From Hyphomicrobiales bacterium (lineage in GTDB: Bacteria; Pseudomonadota; Alphaproteobacteria; Rhizobiales; Rhizobiaceae), in NCBI GenBank assembly GCA_900466005.1, contig UEGQ01000004.1, positions 124,001-188,000 on the forward strand: a DNA stretch of 64,000 nt, given 5' to 3'. A program made the translations under genes and the position numbers. Shown here piece by piece: positions 36,153 to 44,581 of the stretch; position 1 is the first letter of the stretch; the number at the start of each line of letters is the position of its first letter. Under the pieces are notes generated by a model that saw nothing but the letters and a program-made list of their open reading frames with translations, was not told the origin of the DNA and did not search any database.

Positions 36153-37163
36153 ATGACAATCAGAATTGGTGTCATCGGTACCGGCGCCATCGGCCGCGAT
36201 CATGCCCGCCGGATCGGTCAGGTGCTGAGCGGCGCGAAGATCGCTGCACTCAGCGACGTCAACAGGGCATCGGCGGAAGCCGTGAAGAAGGACATCGCTC
36301 CCGAAGCGACGGTCTTCGACACCGGTGAAGGACTGATCGCTTCGCCCGAAGTGGACGCCGTCCTCGTGACCTCCTGGGGTGCGACCCACGCGCAATACGT
36401 GCTGGCCGCAATCGCCGCGGGCAAGCCATGCTTCTGCGAAAAGCCGCTCGCCACGACGGCGGAGGGGGCAAGGCGGATCGTCGAGGCCGAGGTGGCGCAC
36501 AGCAAGCGCTTGGTGCAGGTCGGTTTCATGCGTCGTTACGATGCGGGTTACGTTGCGCTCAGGAAGGCCGTCGGGACATCGATCGGCGCGCCGATCATGG
36601 TGCATGCGGCTCACCGCAACCCGTCGGTTCCGGAACAGTACGTTACTCCGATGGCGATCCACGACACGATGATCCACGAGATTGACGTGCTGCGCTGGTT
36701 GCTCGATGACGACTACGTCTCGGCGCGCGTCATCTTCCCGCGGTCGGCGGCCCGCAGCCATGCCAAGCTTCGCGACCCGCAGATCGTCATCCTCGAAACG
36801 ACGAAGGGCACGATCATCGACGTCGAAATCTTCGTGAACTGCCACTACGGTTACGATATTCGCTGCGAAGTCGTCGGTGAGGACGGTGTAGCGAGCCTGC
36901 CGGAACCGATGGCCGTCCAGATGCGGCTCGACGCCAAGCTCCAGACATCGATCCTGACCGACTGGAAGGACCGCTTCATCGAAAGCTACGATGTCGAACT
37001 CCAGGACTTCATCCACGCCGCGGCCAGGGGCACGGCTGTTGGCCCGAATGCCTGGGACGGCTATGTGGCGGCGATCACCGCCGATGCCTGCGTCGCCGCG
37101 CAGGAAAGGGAAGGCGAAATCGTGCCGATCAATCTGCCTGCGCGTCCGGCGCTTTATAACTGA
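36153..37163 (+). CDS. iolG: Inositol 2-dehydrogenase (Gfo/Idh/MocA family)
   Basis: This NAD-dependent enzyme of 336 residues oxidises myo-inositol or D-chiro-inositol to the inosose. The Rossmann motif is [13 protein letters not shown] (residues 6-18), the family motif is CEKPLATT, and the inositol dehydrogenase pattern is [46 protein letters not shown] (catalytic Asp/His), [19 protein letters not shown] and [18 protein letters not shown]. The match to IolG runs the full length. It lies between two TIM-barrel genes of the IolH and IolI types, which supports an inositol role. Confidence 0.93.
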   Translation: MTIRIGVIGTGAIGRDHARRIGQVLSGAKIAALSDVNRASAEAVKKDIAPEATVFDTGEGLIASPEVDAVLVTSWGATHAQYVLAAIAAGKPCFCEKPLATTAEGARRIVEAEVAHSKRLVQVGFMRRYDAGYVALRKAVGTSIGAPIMVHAAHRNPSVPEQYVTPMAIHDTMIHEIDVLRWLLDDDYVSARVIFPRSAARSHAKLRDPQIVILETTKGTIIDVEIFVNCHYGYDIRCEVVGEDGVASLPEPMAVQMRLDAKLQTSILTDWKDRFIESYDVELQDFIHAAARGTAVGPNAWDGYVAAITADACVAAQEREGEIVPINLPARPALYN

Positions 37164-37171
37164 GGTCTTCC

Positions 37172-37957
37172 ATGCGTTTTGCCATCAACCACATCGCCGC
37201 GCCGAAGCTGTCGCTCGAACAATTCTTCGCCGCCGCCCGCTCGCTCGACCTCACCGAGGTGGAGATCCGCAACGACCTGCCCGACGTCGTAGGTATCATG
37301 CGGCCCGAGGCAGTGAAGGCGGCCGCCGAAAAGGCGGGCGTCACCATCATCTCGATCAATGCACTCTATCCCTTCAACGTCTGGTCCGGCGACCTGCCGA
37401 AGCGGGCGGTGGCGCTCGCCGACTATGCCGCGACCTCAGGCGCGAAGGCGCTCGTCATGTGCCCGCTCAACGATGGAACCAGGGTCGCCTTCGAAGACCT
37501 GGTGGCGGCGCTGAAGGCGATGAAGCCCATTCTTGCGGAACGGCACCTGATCGGTCTCGTGGAGCCTCTCGGCTTCCCGGTTTCGTCACTGCGCACGAAG
37601 AAGGAGGCGCTGCGCGCCATCGACGCGGCGGGAGGCGGTGACGTCTACAAGCTCGTGCACGACACCTTCCACCACCATCTCGCCGGGGAGACCGAGTTCT
37701 TCGCCGACAGGACCGGGCTTGTGCATATTTCCGGGGTGGTCGAGCCAGCCATTGCCGTCTCCGACATGCTCGACGCGCACCGTGTTCTGGTCGATGGTGC
37801 CGACCGTCTCGAAAATATCGAGCAAATCAGGGTGCTGAGCGCGGCCGGCTACGCCGGGCCTTACAGCTTCGAGCCCTTCGCCGTTGAAGTCCACGACCTC
37901 GCCGACCCTGTCTCGGCGGTCAGGGCAAGCATTGCGCACATCAAGGCAGCGATCTGA
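37172..37957 (+). CDS. IolI-like TIM-barrel isomerase
   Basis: This is a 261-residue xylose-isomerase-like TIM barrel. Visible segments are MRFAINHIAAPKL, VEIRNDLPD, IISINALYPFN, LVMCPLNDG, LVEPLGFPVSSLR, YKLVHDTFHHHLAGE and YSFEPFA, with metal-binding Glu/His/Asp at strand ends. The NALYPFN segment recalls IolI, the inosose isomerase that links D-chiro-inositol oxidation to the myo-inositol route. It starts 8 bases after iolG. Inosose isomerisation is inferred from the neighbours; hydroxypyruvate isomerase-like enzymes share the fold. Confidence 0.82.
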   Translation: MRFAINHIAAPKLSLEQFFAAARSLDLTEVEIRNDLPDVVGIMRPEAVKAAAEKAGVTIISINALYPFNVWSGDLPKRAVALADYAATSGAKALVMCPLNDGTRVAFEDLVAALKAMKPILAERHLIGLVEPLGFPVSSLRTKKEALRAIDAAGGGDVYKLVHDTFHHHLAGETEFFADRTGLVHISGVVEPAIAVSDMLDAHRVLVDGADRLENIEQIRVLSAAGYAGPYSFEPFAVEVHDLADPVSAVRASIAHIKAAI

Positions 37958-37980
37958 GACTCAGGGGATTTTCAACGCGA

Positions 37981-37998
37981 CCCGCTGGCGACAGCGGG
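37981..37998 (+). terminator. Hairpin after inositol cluster
   Basis: CCCGCTG and CAGCGGG form a perfect 7-bp stem with a GCGA loop, 23 bases after the last inositol gene and before the convergent small gene. The T run after it is weak (GTCGTTT), so its strength as an intrinsic terminator is uncertain. Confidence 0.45.
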
Positions 37999-38023
37999 CC
38001 GTCGTTTGCCGGTCTGTTGTCGC

Positions 38024-38251
38024 TCAGGCGTATCCGGCCCCCTCGGGCCTGACGGTCCGGCCCTTGCCATAGTCGCGGAGGAAGGCGGCACGGGCGGTTT
38101 CGCCGCGGCGTTCCTTCGGATCGAACGACTGCAGGGGCAGGGCGCCGTCGGCATAGGTGCCGGTGTCAGGGGTGCATATCTCGGGAGCAGAGGCCCAAGC
38201 GTCGGGCGTTTCCGCCAGACGTTCGCGGATAGCCTTCAGAACCGCAAGCAT
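38024..38251 (-). CDS. Small hypothetical protein, 75 residues
   Basis: I do not recognise a family. The reading frame starts MLAVLKAIRERLAETPDAW and is preceded by GGGAGGATCGATC, a strong ribosome binding site, which is the main reason to call it. It is hydrophilic and charged with no membrane segment; the C-terminal half (SFDPKERRGETARAAFLRDYGKGRTV) is rich in Arg and Lys. It is divergent from minC and shares its upstream region, which carries three CtrA-type boxes, so it may be cell-cycle controlled. A frame on the other strand covering the same bases lacks a ribosome binding site. Confidence 0.6.
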   Translation of the reverse strand: MLAVLKAIRERLAETPDAWASAPEICTPDTGTYADGALPLQSFDPKERRGETARAAFLRDYGKGRTVRPEGAGYA

Positions 38252-38324
38252 GATCGATCCTCCCGTATTCTCTCGCCGGTAACGGCGAAGCGGTGATTCC
38301 GGTTTCATCCTAACCAACGAAATG

Positions 38325-38339
38325 TTGACCGATCGTTAA
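38325..38339. promoter_or_regulatory. CtrA-like box 1 (TTGA-N7-TTAA)
   Basis: TTGA (38325-38328), seven bases, TTAA (38336-38339): seven of eight matches to the full CtrA site TTAA-N7-TTAA. It lies about 75 bases upstream of the small minus-strand gene and 170 bases upstream of minC. Confidence 0.5.
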
Positions 38340-38451
38340 CCATGATTGGGGGCAGAACGTGGCGACGGCGCGACGCGTTATGCGGCGCGCCTCGCGCGGC
38401 CGGCGGGGGCTGCCATCAGCCGTGTCCGGTATCGATCGTCAGCGGCTGCGG

Positions 38452-38466
38452 TTAACGCTTTGTTAA
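38452..38466. promoter_or_regulatory. CtrA box 2, exact TTAA-N7-TTAA, upstream of minC
   Basis: TTAA (38452-38455), seven bases, TTAA (38463-38466) is an exact full CtrA site. It lies 42 bases before the minC start codon. CtrA is the master cell-cycle regulator of alphaproteobacteria and has been reported to control min genes in Sinorhizobium meliloti; binding here is inferred from sequence. Confidence 0.7.
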
Positions 38467-38487
38467 CCATGCCGGAGGTAGGCAAGG

Positions 38488-38502
38488 CTAACCAATCATT
38501 AA
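38488..38502. promoter_or_regulatory. CtrA-like box 3 (CTAA-N7-TTAA)
   Basis: CTAA (38488-38491), seven bases, TTAA (38499-38502): seven of eight matches to the full CtrA site, ending 5 bases before the minC ATG. A bound regulator here would overlap the start of translation or transcription. Confidence 0.5.
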
Positions 38503-38507
38503 CGCAG

Positions 38508-39239
38508 ATGACCAAAGTGCTAACAGACGCCCGCTCGATCCGCATCAAGGGCCGCTCCTTTCTGGCGGTCGTGCTCTCGCCCGATCTGCCGCTCGACGAC
38601 TGGCTGAAAAGGCTCGACGATCTCGCCGCGCGCTCGGCGGGCTTCTTCCTCGGGCGACCGGTCGTGCTGGACGTCACCGAGCTTGCCATCAATCGTGCCG
38701 AGCTGAAGGAGCTCATTGCCGAGCTCGCTCAACGAAACGTCAGCATCATGGGTATCGAGGGCGGGCGTCCCTCGCTCGTCGAGCCCGGAATGCCGCCGAT
38801 CCTGAAGGGTGGCCGGCCTGCCTCCGATTTCGAGGTGGCGGTCAGCGAGACGGCGACGGAGAAGCGCGGGGAGACCCCGCCGCCCGAGCCCGCCGCGACC
38901 CGTCAGGCGTTGCAGTCGCTCATCATTCGCGAGCCCGTGCGTTCCGGCCAGTCCGTGATTTTCGCCGAGGGCGATGTGACGGTCATCGGTTCGGTCGCTT
39001 CCGGCGCCGAGGTGATCGCCGGAGGTTCTATCCACATCTACGGCGCCTTGCGCGGACGGGCGCTCGCGGGCTCCGTCGGCAACGCCTCCGCCCGCATCTT
39101 CTGCCGCAAGCTCGAAGCGGAGCTGGTGGCGATCGACGGCGTCTACAAGATGGCGGAAGACATGCCGGCCAGCCTGCGCGGACAGCCCGCCCAGTGGTGG
39201 CTGGAAGGCGACACGATCATGGCAGAGAAACTTAGCTGA
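38508..39239 (+). CDS. minC: Septum site-determining protein MinC
   Basis: MinC blocks FtsZ assembly away from midcell, acting with MinD at the membrane. The 243-residue protein begins MTKVLTDARSIRIKGRSFLAVVLSPDLPLDDWL (N-terminal FtsZ-inhibiting domain, about 1-100), has a Pro/Glu-rich linker, and ends with the C-terminal beta-helix (VRSGQSVIFAEGDVTVIGSVASGAEVIAGGSIHIYGALRGRALAG and AELVAIDGVYKM). The ATG at 38508 is chosen because homology starts there; no good ribosome binding site precedes it. An ATG at 38469 is in frame but would lie within the CtrA-box region. First gene of minCDE. Confidence 0.93.
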   Translation: MTKVLTDARSIRIKGRSFLAVVLSPDLPLDDWLKRLDDLAARSAGFFLGRPVVLDVTELAINRAELKELIAELAQRNVSIMGIEGGRPSLVEPGMPPILKGGRPASDFEVAVSETATEKRGETPPPEPAATRQALQSLIIREPVRSGQSVIFAEGDVTVIGSVASGAEVIAGGSIHIYGALRGRALAGSVGNASARIFCRKLEAELVAIDGVYKMAEDMPASLRGQPAQWWLEGDTIMAEKLS

Positions 39240-39269
39240 GCCGTAACCGGCCGAAAACAGGAGAGCAAG

Positions 39270-40085
39270 ATGGGGAAGGTAGTCGTCGTCACATCAGGCA
39301 AGGGCGGGGTCGGCAAGACCACCTCGACGGCCGCATTGGGCGCTGCGCTCGCACAGCGCAACGAAAAGGTCGTCGTCGTCGATTTCGACGTCGGTCTTCG
39401 CAATCTCGATCTCGTCATGGGCGCCGAACGCCGCGTCGTCTACGACCTGATCAATGTCATCCAGGGCGACGCGAAGCTGCCCCAGGCTCTGATCCGCGAC
39501 AAGCGGCTGGAGACGCTTTACCTGTTGCCCGCCTCCCAGACCCGCGACAAGGACAACCTGACCGCCGAAGGCGTGGAACAGGTCATCGGTGAACTGAAGC
39601 GCTATTTCGACTGGGTGATCTGCGACAGCCCGGCCGGCATCGAGCGCGGTGCGACGCTTGCCATGCGCCACGCCGACATGGCCGTCGTCGTCACGAATCC
39701 GGAAGTCTCCTCCGTGCGCGATTCCGATCGCATCATCGGCCTGCTGGACGCCAAGACGGCCAAGGCCGAACGCGGCGAGCGGATCGAAAAACACCTCTTG
39801 CTCACCCGCTATGACGGCGCCCGCGCCCAGCGCGGCGACATGCTGAAGGTGGATGACGTGCTGGAGATCCTCTCGATCCCGCTGCTCGGGATCATTCCGG
39901 AGAGCATGGACGTGCTGCGGGCCTCGAACATCGGGGCACCGGTCACGCTCGCCGATACCCGCAGCGGCGCGGCGCAGGCCTATTTTGCGGCGGCCCGCCG
40001 TCTCGCCGGCGAGGTTCTGCCGGTTGAAATTCCCGGCGAGAAGCGCGGCATCCTCGGCAAGATCTTCGCACGGAGGGCTGCATGA
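39270..40085 (+). CDS. minD: Septum site-determining ATPase MinD
   Basis: MinD is a membrane-associated ATPase that recruits MinC and oscillates under MinE. The 271-residue protein has the deviant Walker [12 protein letters not shown] (residues 10-20), [39 protein letters not shown] and a C-terminal amphipathic helix ([13 protein letters not shown]) that binds the membrane. GGAGAG precedes the ATG. Its end overlaps the minE start by 4 bases. Full length for the family. Confidence 0.97.
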   Translation: MGKVVVVTSGKGGVGKTTSTAALGAALAQRNEKVVVVDFDVGLRNLDLVMGAERRVVYDLINVIQGDAKLPQALIRDKRLETLYLLPASQTRDKDNLTAEGVEQVIGELKRYFDWVICDSPAGIERGATLAMRHADMAVVVTNPEVSSVRDSDRIIGLLDAKTAKAERGERIEKHLLLTRYDGARAQRGDMLKVDDVLEILSIPLLGIIPESMDVLRASNIGAPVTLADTRSGAAQAYFAAARRLAGEVLPVEIPGEKRGILGKIFARRAA

Positions 40086-40342
40086 GCATTTTCAGTCTTT
40101 TCCGCAGGCAGAAGTCGGCGCCGATGGCTCGCGAGCGACTGCAGGTTCTGCTCGCCCATGAACGCGCCTCGGTGGGATCGGATCTGGTCGCCGTGCTCCG
40201 CGAGGAAATCCTCGCCGTTATCGCCAAGCACGTACAGGTCGACGGCGACAAGGTGCAGGTCAAGATGGATCGCGACGAGCTCGTTTCCATTCTCGAAATC
40301 GAGGTGGAAATCCCGATCGACGCCACACGCCTTGCTGCGTAA
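40082..40342 (+). CDS. minE: Cell division topological factor MinE
   Basis: MinE stimulates MinD ATPase and gives the Min system its spatial pattern. The 86-residue protein has the N-terminal amphipathic part ([28 protein letters not shown]) that contacts MinD and the membrane, and the C-terminal dimerisation beta region ([28 protein letters not shown]). The start codon overlaps the minD stop. A strong hairpin lies just after the stop. Confidence 0.97.
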   Translation: MSIFSLFRRQKSAPMARERLQVLLAHERASVGSDLVAVLREEILAVIAKHVQVDGDKVQVKMDRDELVSILEIEVEIPIDATRLAA

Positions 40343-40349
40343 CCGAATG

Positions 40350-40381
40350 ATGCGGGCGGGCTGGAACGGCCCGCCACGCAT
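40350..40381. terminator. Hairpin between minE and the DUF305 gene
   Basis: ATGCG-GGCGGGC (40350-40361) pairs with GCCCGCC-A-CGCAT (40369-40381), a 12-bp stem with one bulged A and a 7-base loop. It sits between convergent genes, 8 bases after minE, and could stop transcription from both sides, although no long T run is present. Confidence 0.55.
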
Positions 40382-40386
40382 GATGC

Positions 40387-40944
40387 CTATTCCACTGCTT
40401 GGCGAATTTTCGGCTCCATGTCGGGGGTGATCGTAGCCTCGCGCGCAGGAAGGGGCTTGTCGCCGCGGCTTCCGTTCCTTTCGATGTCGTCGATCAGAAG
40501 CCTCATTTCTTCGATCTCCTGCATCTGGGAGGCGATGATCTGGTCGGCGAGTCGGCGCACGCGCGGATCGCTGATCGTTGCCTTGCGGGCATTGTTGATG
40601 GCGATCGAGTGGTGCGGGATCATCGCCTTCATGAAGATCGTGTCGTCCACCAGGCTTTGGTTGCGGTTCACGTAGAAGAGGACGACTGCGGCTATCGTCG
40701 CAATCACGACAAGGGCGAGCTTGACGCCTCTGCCACTGTACATCGACCACATGAATGCCAGCATGACAACCGCCATGATGCACCCCATGAGCAGGGATGC
40801 AATGAGGCGGTTCAGGCTGAACAGGACGTGGTCGTAGCTGTAGACGAGCTGGTACATCAGGACAAACATTATGATCGTGGAGACCGCGATCATCGCCGCA
40901 AACCGGCCCCAGCCCATGCCCATCGAATGGCCCTCGTGATCCAT
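40387..40944 (-). CDS. DUF305 membrane protein
   Basis: This 185-residue protein has three hydrophobic segments (about residues 14-35, 45-68, 74-92) followed by a DUF305 domain with [18 protein letters not shown] and [26 protein letters not shown] helices (residues 100-155). DUF305 is a ferritin-like helical fold with an M-x2-HH motif and is frequently near copper-resistance genes. An N-terminal His/Met-rich tail ([13 protein letters not shown]) also suggests metal binding. A role in copper handling is plausible but not shown. GAGAGGG precedes the ATG. It stands alone here, convergent with minE. Confidence 0.85.
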   Translation of the reverse strand: MDHEGHSMGMGWGRFAAMIAVSTIIMFVLMYQLVYSYDHVLFSLNRLIASLLMGCIMAVVMLAFMWSMYSGRGVKLALVVIATIAAVVLFYVNRNQSLVDDTIFMKAMIPHHSIAINNARKATISDPRVRRLADQIIASQMQEIEEMRLLIDDIERNGSRGDKPLPAREATITPDMEPKIRQAVE

Positions 40945-41092
40945 GGTTCACCCTCTCTTCAACGTTGACATCACAGTAGAACGATGGCGGGCGGGAATTG
41001 GTTCAGATGTCGGAGGACGAGGGCTCGGGCTCGTCAATCAGCTGTCCGTCTGGAATGGCCTTCCGGCTATAGTCCCGGCATCGGTGTCCGTC

Positions 41093-42970
41093 TCAGCCTT
41101 TCGCGATGATGGCCATGAACGTTTCGCCATACCGAGCGAATTTTGTCGCTCCGACACCCGAGATCGAGAGCATCTCTTGTTCTGTTTTCGGACGGACAGT
41201 CGCGAAGGAAATAAGCGTCGTATCCGGAAACACGACATAAGGAGCGACACCCAGGGACTTGGAGATCGCCAGCCGCTCGGCGCGCAACGCCTGGAAAAGC
41301 TTCTCGTCCTCGTCAGTCAATCTGGCTCTCGTTGCCGTCACGACGGGTTTCCCTCGTTCCCTTTTGCGGACGGTGTCGACGGCGTCCCGGCGAAGGATCA
41401 CCGCTACTTCCTTCTTGAAAACACGATGAGCAGCCGGCTCCAGCTTCAGCGCGCCATATTCATCGTGAGCAACCCGGACGTAGCCGAGAGCGAGGAGCTG
41501 TCTGAAAATCGATTGCCAGGCGTGGGCAGGAAGCTCTTTGCCAACGCCGAAGACGGCCAGTTGGTCATGCCCGAACTTCCTTGTCCGTTCCGTGTCCTTT
41601 CCAAGAAGGACGTCGATCACATGCGCGGTCCCGAAGCGTTCTCCTGTGCGATAGACGGCCGCCAACGCCTTGATTGACGATTCGCTGCCATCCCAGGTCT
41701 CGACGGGATTGTTACATGTGTCGCAGTTGCCGCACCGGTCAGGCGCCGCTTCACCAAAATGGGAAAGGATCGCCTTCCGGCGGCACCCGGCGGTCTCGCA
41801 GATTCCGAGGAGCGCGCTCAATTTTGCCCGTTCGATGCGCTTTATCTCGTCTGACGCATCGCCCTCGTCGATCATCCGCTGACGTTGGACGATGTCCTGC
41901 ATCCCATAGATCATGAAGGCTTCCGAGGGGAGGCCATCACGACCAGCACGTCCGGTTTCCTGGTAATAGCCTTCGACGGAAGAGGGCAGGTCGAGGTGGG
42001 CGACGTACCGGACGTTCGGCTTGTTGATGCCCATCCCGAATGCGACGGTTGCGACCAGGCAAAGGTCTTCCTCCATCCGGAACGCGTCCTGGTTCTCGGC
42101 CTTGACGGCCGGGTCCATGCCCGCATGGTACGGCCTCGCCTTGATGCCATGGTCATTGAGCCAGGTGGCGGTTTCCTCGACCTTGCGCCGCGAAAGGCAA
42201 TAGACGATGCCGCTGGAGCCTTCGTGGCGCTGCAGGAAACGAATGAGTTGCGACCTGGCGTTGTCCCGCTCTGCAATGTGGTAGGTAATGTTGGGCCGAT
42301 CGAAGCTGTCTCCGAAGACGGCGGCGTCGTCGAGTTGGAGCTGGCGGATGATATCGTCACGCGTGTGGGGGTCGGCCGTGGCCGTGAGGGCAATGCGCGG
42401 AACACCGGGATAGAGTTCCTTCAGTTTCCCGAGCCCGAGATAGTCCTTGCGGAAATTATGGCCCCAGCTGCTGACGCAGTGGCATTCGTCGATCGCAATC
42501 AGCGAGATCGGTACGTCTCCGAAGAGGCCGGCGAAGCCGGGAAGGACCACCCGCTCCGGGGTAACGTAGATCAGCTTGATCTGCCCGGCGCGGAGCCTGG
42601 CCATGACGGCGCGCGATTCCTCTTCGGACTGCTGGGACCAAAGGCACTCGGCTGCGATCCCAAGTGCCTTCAATTCTTCGACCTGATCCCGCATCAGCGC
42701 CACCAGCGGCGAGATGACGACGGTCACGCCGGGCAGGCAAACGCCGGGAAGCTGGAAACAGAGCGATTTGCCCTTGCCGGTCGGGAAGAGCACGAGTGCG
42801 TCCTTCCCTGCCATGACGTGGCGGATGACATCTGCCTGCTTTCCACGAAACGCCGGATAACCCCAGACCCGGCGAAGGACGTCGACAGGATTTTCAGCCG
42901 AAACAGCGTCGAAAAGGGTCGTCGTCGCTGAGTATTGGTTCGATGCGTGCATGGCGTGTCGCTTATCCAT
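41093..42970 (-). CDS. recQ: ATP-dependent DNA helicase RecQ
   Basis: This is a 3'-5' DNA helicase of about 625 residues used in recombination and fork repair. Motif 0 and I read [33 protein letters not shown], with Lys in place of the more common Gly in TGGGKS. Motif II is DECH (not DEAH) within [12 protein letters not shown]. Later come [14 protein letters not shown] (motif VI), the zinc-binding cysteines CETAGCRRK...CGNCDTC, the RQC winged helix and a C-terminal HRDC domain. The start is uncertain: ATGs at 42970 and 42952 both fit and neither has a clear ribosome binding site. Confidence 0.9.
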   Translation of the reverse strand: MDKRHAMHASNQYSATTTLFDAVSAENPVDVLRRVWGYPAFRGKQADVIRHVMAGKDALVLFPTGKGKSLCFQLPGVCLPGVTVVISPLVALMRDQVEELKALGIAAECLWSQQSEEESRAVMARLRAGQIKLIYVTPERVVLPGFAGLFGDVPISLIAIDECHCVSSWGHNFRKDYLGLGKLKELYPGVPRIALTATADPHTRDDIIRQLQLDDAAVFGDSFDRPNITYHIAERDNARSQLIRFLQRHEGSSGIVYCLSRRKVEETATWLNDHGIKARPYHAGMDPAVKAENQDAFRMEEDLCLVATVAFGMGINKPNVRYVAHLDLPSSVEGYYQETGRAGRDGLPSEAFMIYGMQDIVQRQRMIDEGDASDEIKRIERAKLSALLGICETAGCRRKAILSHFGEAAPDRCGNCDTCNNPVETWDGSESSIKALAAVYRTGERFGTAHVIDVLLGKDTERTRKFGHDQLAVFGVGKELPAHAWQSIFRQLLALGYVRVAHDEYGALKLEPAAHRVFKKEVAVILRRDAVDTVRKRERGKPVVTATRARLTDEDEKLFQALRAERLAISKSLGVAPYVVFPDTTLISFATVRPKTEQEMLSISGVGATKFARYGETFMAIIAKG

Positions 42971-43247
42971 CCGGCTTGCTGTCGCCCTTTGGATGCCCCA
43001 GGCTCTATCGCGAGGTTGTGGCTGGACGGAACCCGTTGCGGGACGTCTATCACGATTCGCGCTGATGCCGCAGCGAACGGGCGGGAGACTATCGGTGGCC
43101 GCGGTGACGCCGCCATTCCGAGCGCATTGCATGATCCCCACGCGCGCGACGTCTTGAAATCCTGTAGAGAAGCAGGTGAGGTGGGTGAAACCAGGTCGAG
43201 GGCGCCGATGGCGGGCAAGACGCGGGCAGTGATGGTGGAAAACAGGA
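42971..43247. promoter_or_regulatory. Divergent recQ/LacI intergenic region
   Basis: This 277-base gap separates the divergent recQ and LacI genes and should hold both promoters. I see no convincing gene, hairpin or operator in it; the LacI operators of this system lie on the other side of the regulator gene. Confidence 0.4.
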
Positions 43248-44273
43248 ATGCGTGAGGTCCATCTGACGTCGTTCGTCAGTGCAAAGATGGTTGCCGAGCG
43301 TGCGGGGGTGTCGCGGTCCGCGGTCTCGCGCACATTCACCGACGGCGCCAGTGTCTCGGAGGAGACGCGCCGGAAGGTGCTCGAAGCCGCTGATGCCCTC
43401 GGCTATCACGTCAACCATCTGGCGCGACAACTGCGGGAACGCAGCAACATCGTCTGTCTCATTGTTTCCGACATGACGACCCCCATTCGATCGGGAATGC
43501 TGGATGTTCTCACCCGCAAACTCCAGGCGGCGGGCAAGATCACGGTGGTTCTCAACACCGAGAGCGACGAGGCGAGTGTTGGTCGCGCCATGAAGCTGAC
43601 GCTCCATTACCGTGCCGATGCTACGGTGGTACTCTCCGGCACGCCGTCCTCGTCGCTCGTACGGACGGCGCTCGCCAACGGCCAGCAGGTGATCCTCATC
43701 AACCGCGATGATCGTTTGAACGGCACTGAGAACGTCGCGGTCGACAATGCCATGGCGGCGCGCGAAGCGCTGTTTCTGCTGCGTCGCGCAGGGTGTCAGC
43801 GCATAGCCCTCGCTACATCGAGCGCCAGGACACCGAGCCTGATCGCGCGCGAGCGACAGTTCGTCGATGAAGGGCACCGCTACGGCGTTTCCGTCAGTGT
43901 GGTTGAAGCCGGGCCGACGAGCTACCGCTCCGGCTTCGACGTCGCAAGGCGGCTCTTCGCCAGATCCAACCCGCCCGACGGCGTCTTCTGCGTGACGGAC
44001 CTTCTGGCACTCGGCTTCATGGATGCGGCGCGGCACGAGTTTGGTCTCAGGGTGCCTCAGGACCTCTGCGTCATCGGCTTCGACAATATCGAGCAGGCGG
44101 GCTGGGAATCCTATCAGCTGACGACGTTCGAACAGCCGCTCGAGCGCATGGCGAGCCATGTGGTCGATCTCCTGACAGGTGCTGGACCCGTCGATAGCGG
44201 TAGCGACGATGGTGCCGTCTTCGAGCCGGTTCCCATTTGGAGGAAATCGGTCAGACCATTGCCCGGCGAGTAA
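43248..44273 (+). CDS. LacI-family regulator of the glycerophosphodiester-type operon
   Basis: This is a 341-residue LacI-type repressor. The helix-turn-helix [27 protein letters not shown] is near the N-terminus, followed by the hinge region [15 protein letters not shown] and a ligand domain ([47 protein letters not shown]). AGGA lies 1-4 bases before the ATG. It is followed by a 308-base gap with two near-identical 16-bp palindromes and then the ABC, GDPD and IMPase genes. It is therefore the likely controller of that operon. Confidence 0.92.
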   Translation: MREVHLTSFVSAKMVAERAGVSRSAVSRTFTDGASVSEETRRKVLEAADALGYHVNHLARQLRERSNIVCLIVSDMTTPIRSGMLDVLTRKLQAAGKITVVLNTESDEASVGRAMKLTLHYRADATVVLSGTPSSSLVRTALANGQQVILINRDDRLNGTENVAVDNAMAAREALFLLRRAGCQRIALATSSARTPSLIARERQFVDEGHRYGVSVSVVEAGPTSYRSGFDVARRLFARSNPPDGVFCVTDLLALGFMDAARHEFGLRVPQDLCVIGFDNIEQAGWESYQLTTFEQPLERMASHVVDLLTGAGPVDSGSDDGAVFEPVPIWRKSVRPLPGE

Positions 44274-44280
44274 TTGTTGT

Positions 44281-44296
44281 TTGCACATGTGTGCAA
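44281..44296. promoter_or_regulatory. LacI-type operator 1 (TTGCA-N6-TGCAA)
   Basis: TTGCACATGTGTGCAA, an inverted repeat of TTGCACA and TGTGCAA around a two-base centre, starts 7 bases after the LacI stop codon. It matches operator 2 at 13 of 16 bases. Confidence 0.65.
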
Positions 44297-44360
44297 TGAG
44301 CCTCTGTCATCAAAGCTTTGCGTTCGCCGGTTAGGCATCTGTTGCCTCGGGCAGGCAATG

Positions 44361-44376
44361 TTGCAATAGTGTGCAA
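44361..44376. promoter_or_regulatory. LacI-type operator 2 (TTGCA-N6-TGCAA)
   Basis: TTGCAATAGTGTGCAA lies exactly 80 bases downstream of operator 1, centre to centre. Two spaced sites fit DNA looping by a tetrameric, or pairs of dimeric, LacI-family repressors. It is about 205 bases before the binding-protein start. Confidence 0.65.
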
Positions 44377-44581
44377 CAAGCCCTCCGGCCACATCGCCGG
44401 ATACGATAGGGCTGGTGATGCTTGCGGTGTCTTCCGCTCCTCGATCGGGGTGGGAAGCGTTCTGGGAGGTGGCGGACGGAAGCCGGTCCATGTTCGCCAG
44501 TCGACCGCCGGTCGTCTCCCGTACCCTGGCCGGCACAAAGCGCCGCGTGCCCTTGCCCGGCCGAACACTAGGGAGATGATG

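Larger units (their letters stand above)
44274..44581. promoter_or_regulatory. Promoter region of the ABC/GDPD/IMPase operon
   Basis: No gene is seen in this 308-base gap between the LacI gene and the binding-protein gene. It contains the two 16-bp operator palindromes listed separately and the ribosome binding site GGGAG (44571-44575). An open frame does run through from about 44318 into the binding-protein gene, but it has no homology or initiation signal. Confidence 0.5.

Noticed and set aside
38006..38296. A plus-strand 96-codon frame overlapping the small gene before minC.
   Set aside because: It lacks a ribosome binding site, while the opposite strand has GGGAGG properly placed.
44318..44581. 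Upstream in-frame extension of the PotD-like binding protein.
   Set aside because: It would bury the Tat-type signal peptide inside the protein and cover operator 2; the GGGAG site supports the start at 44582.
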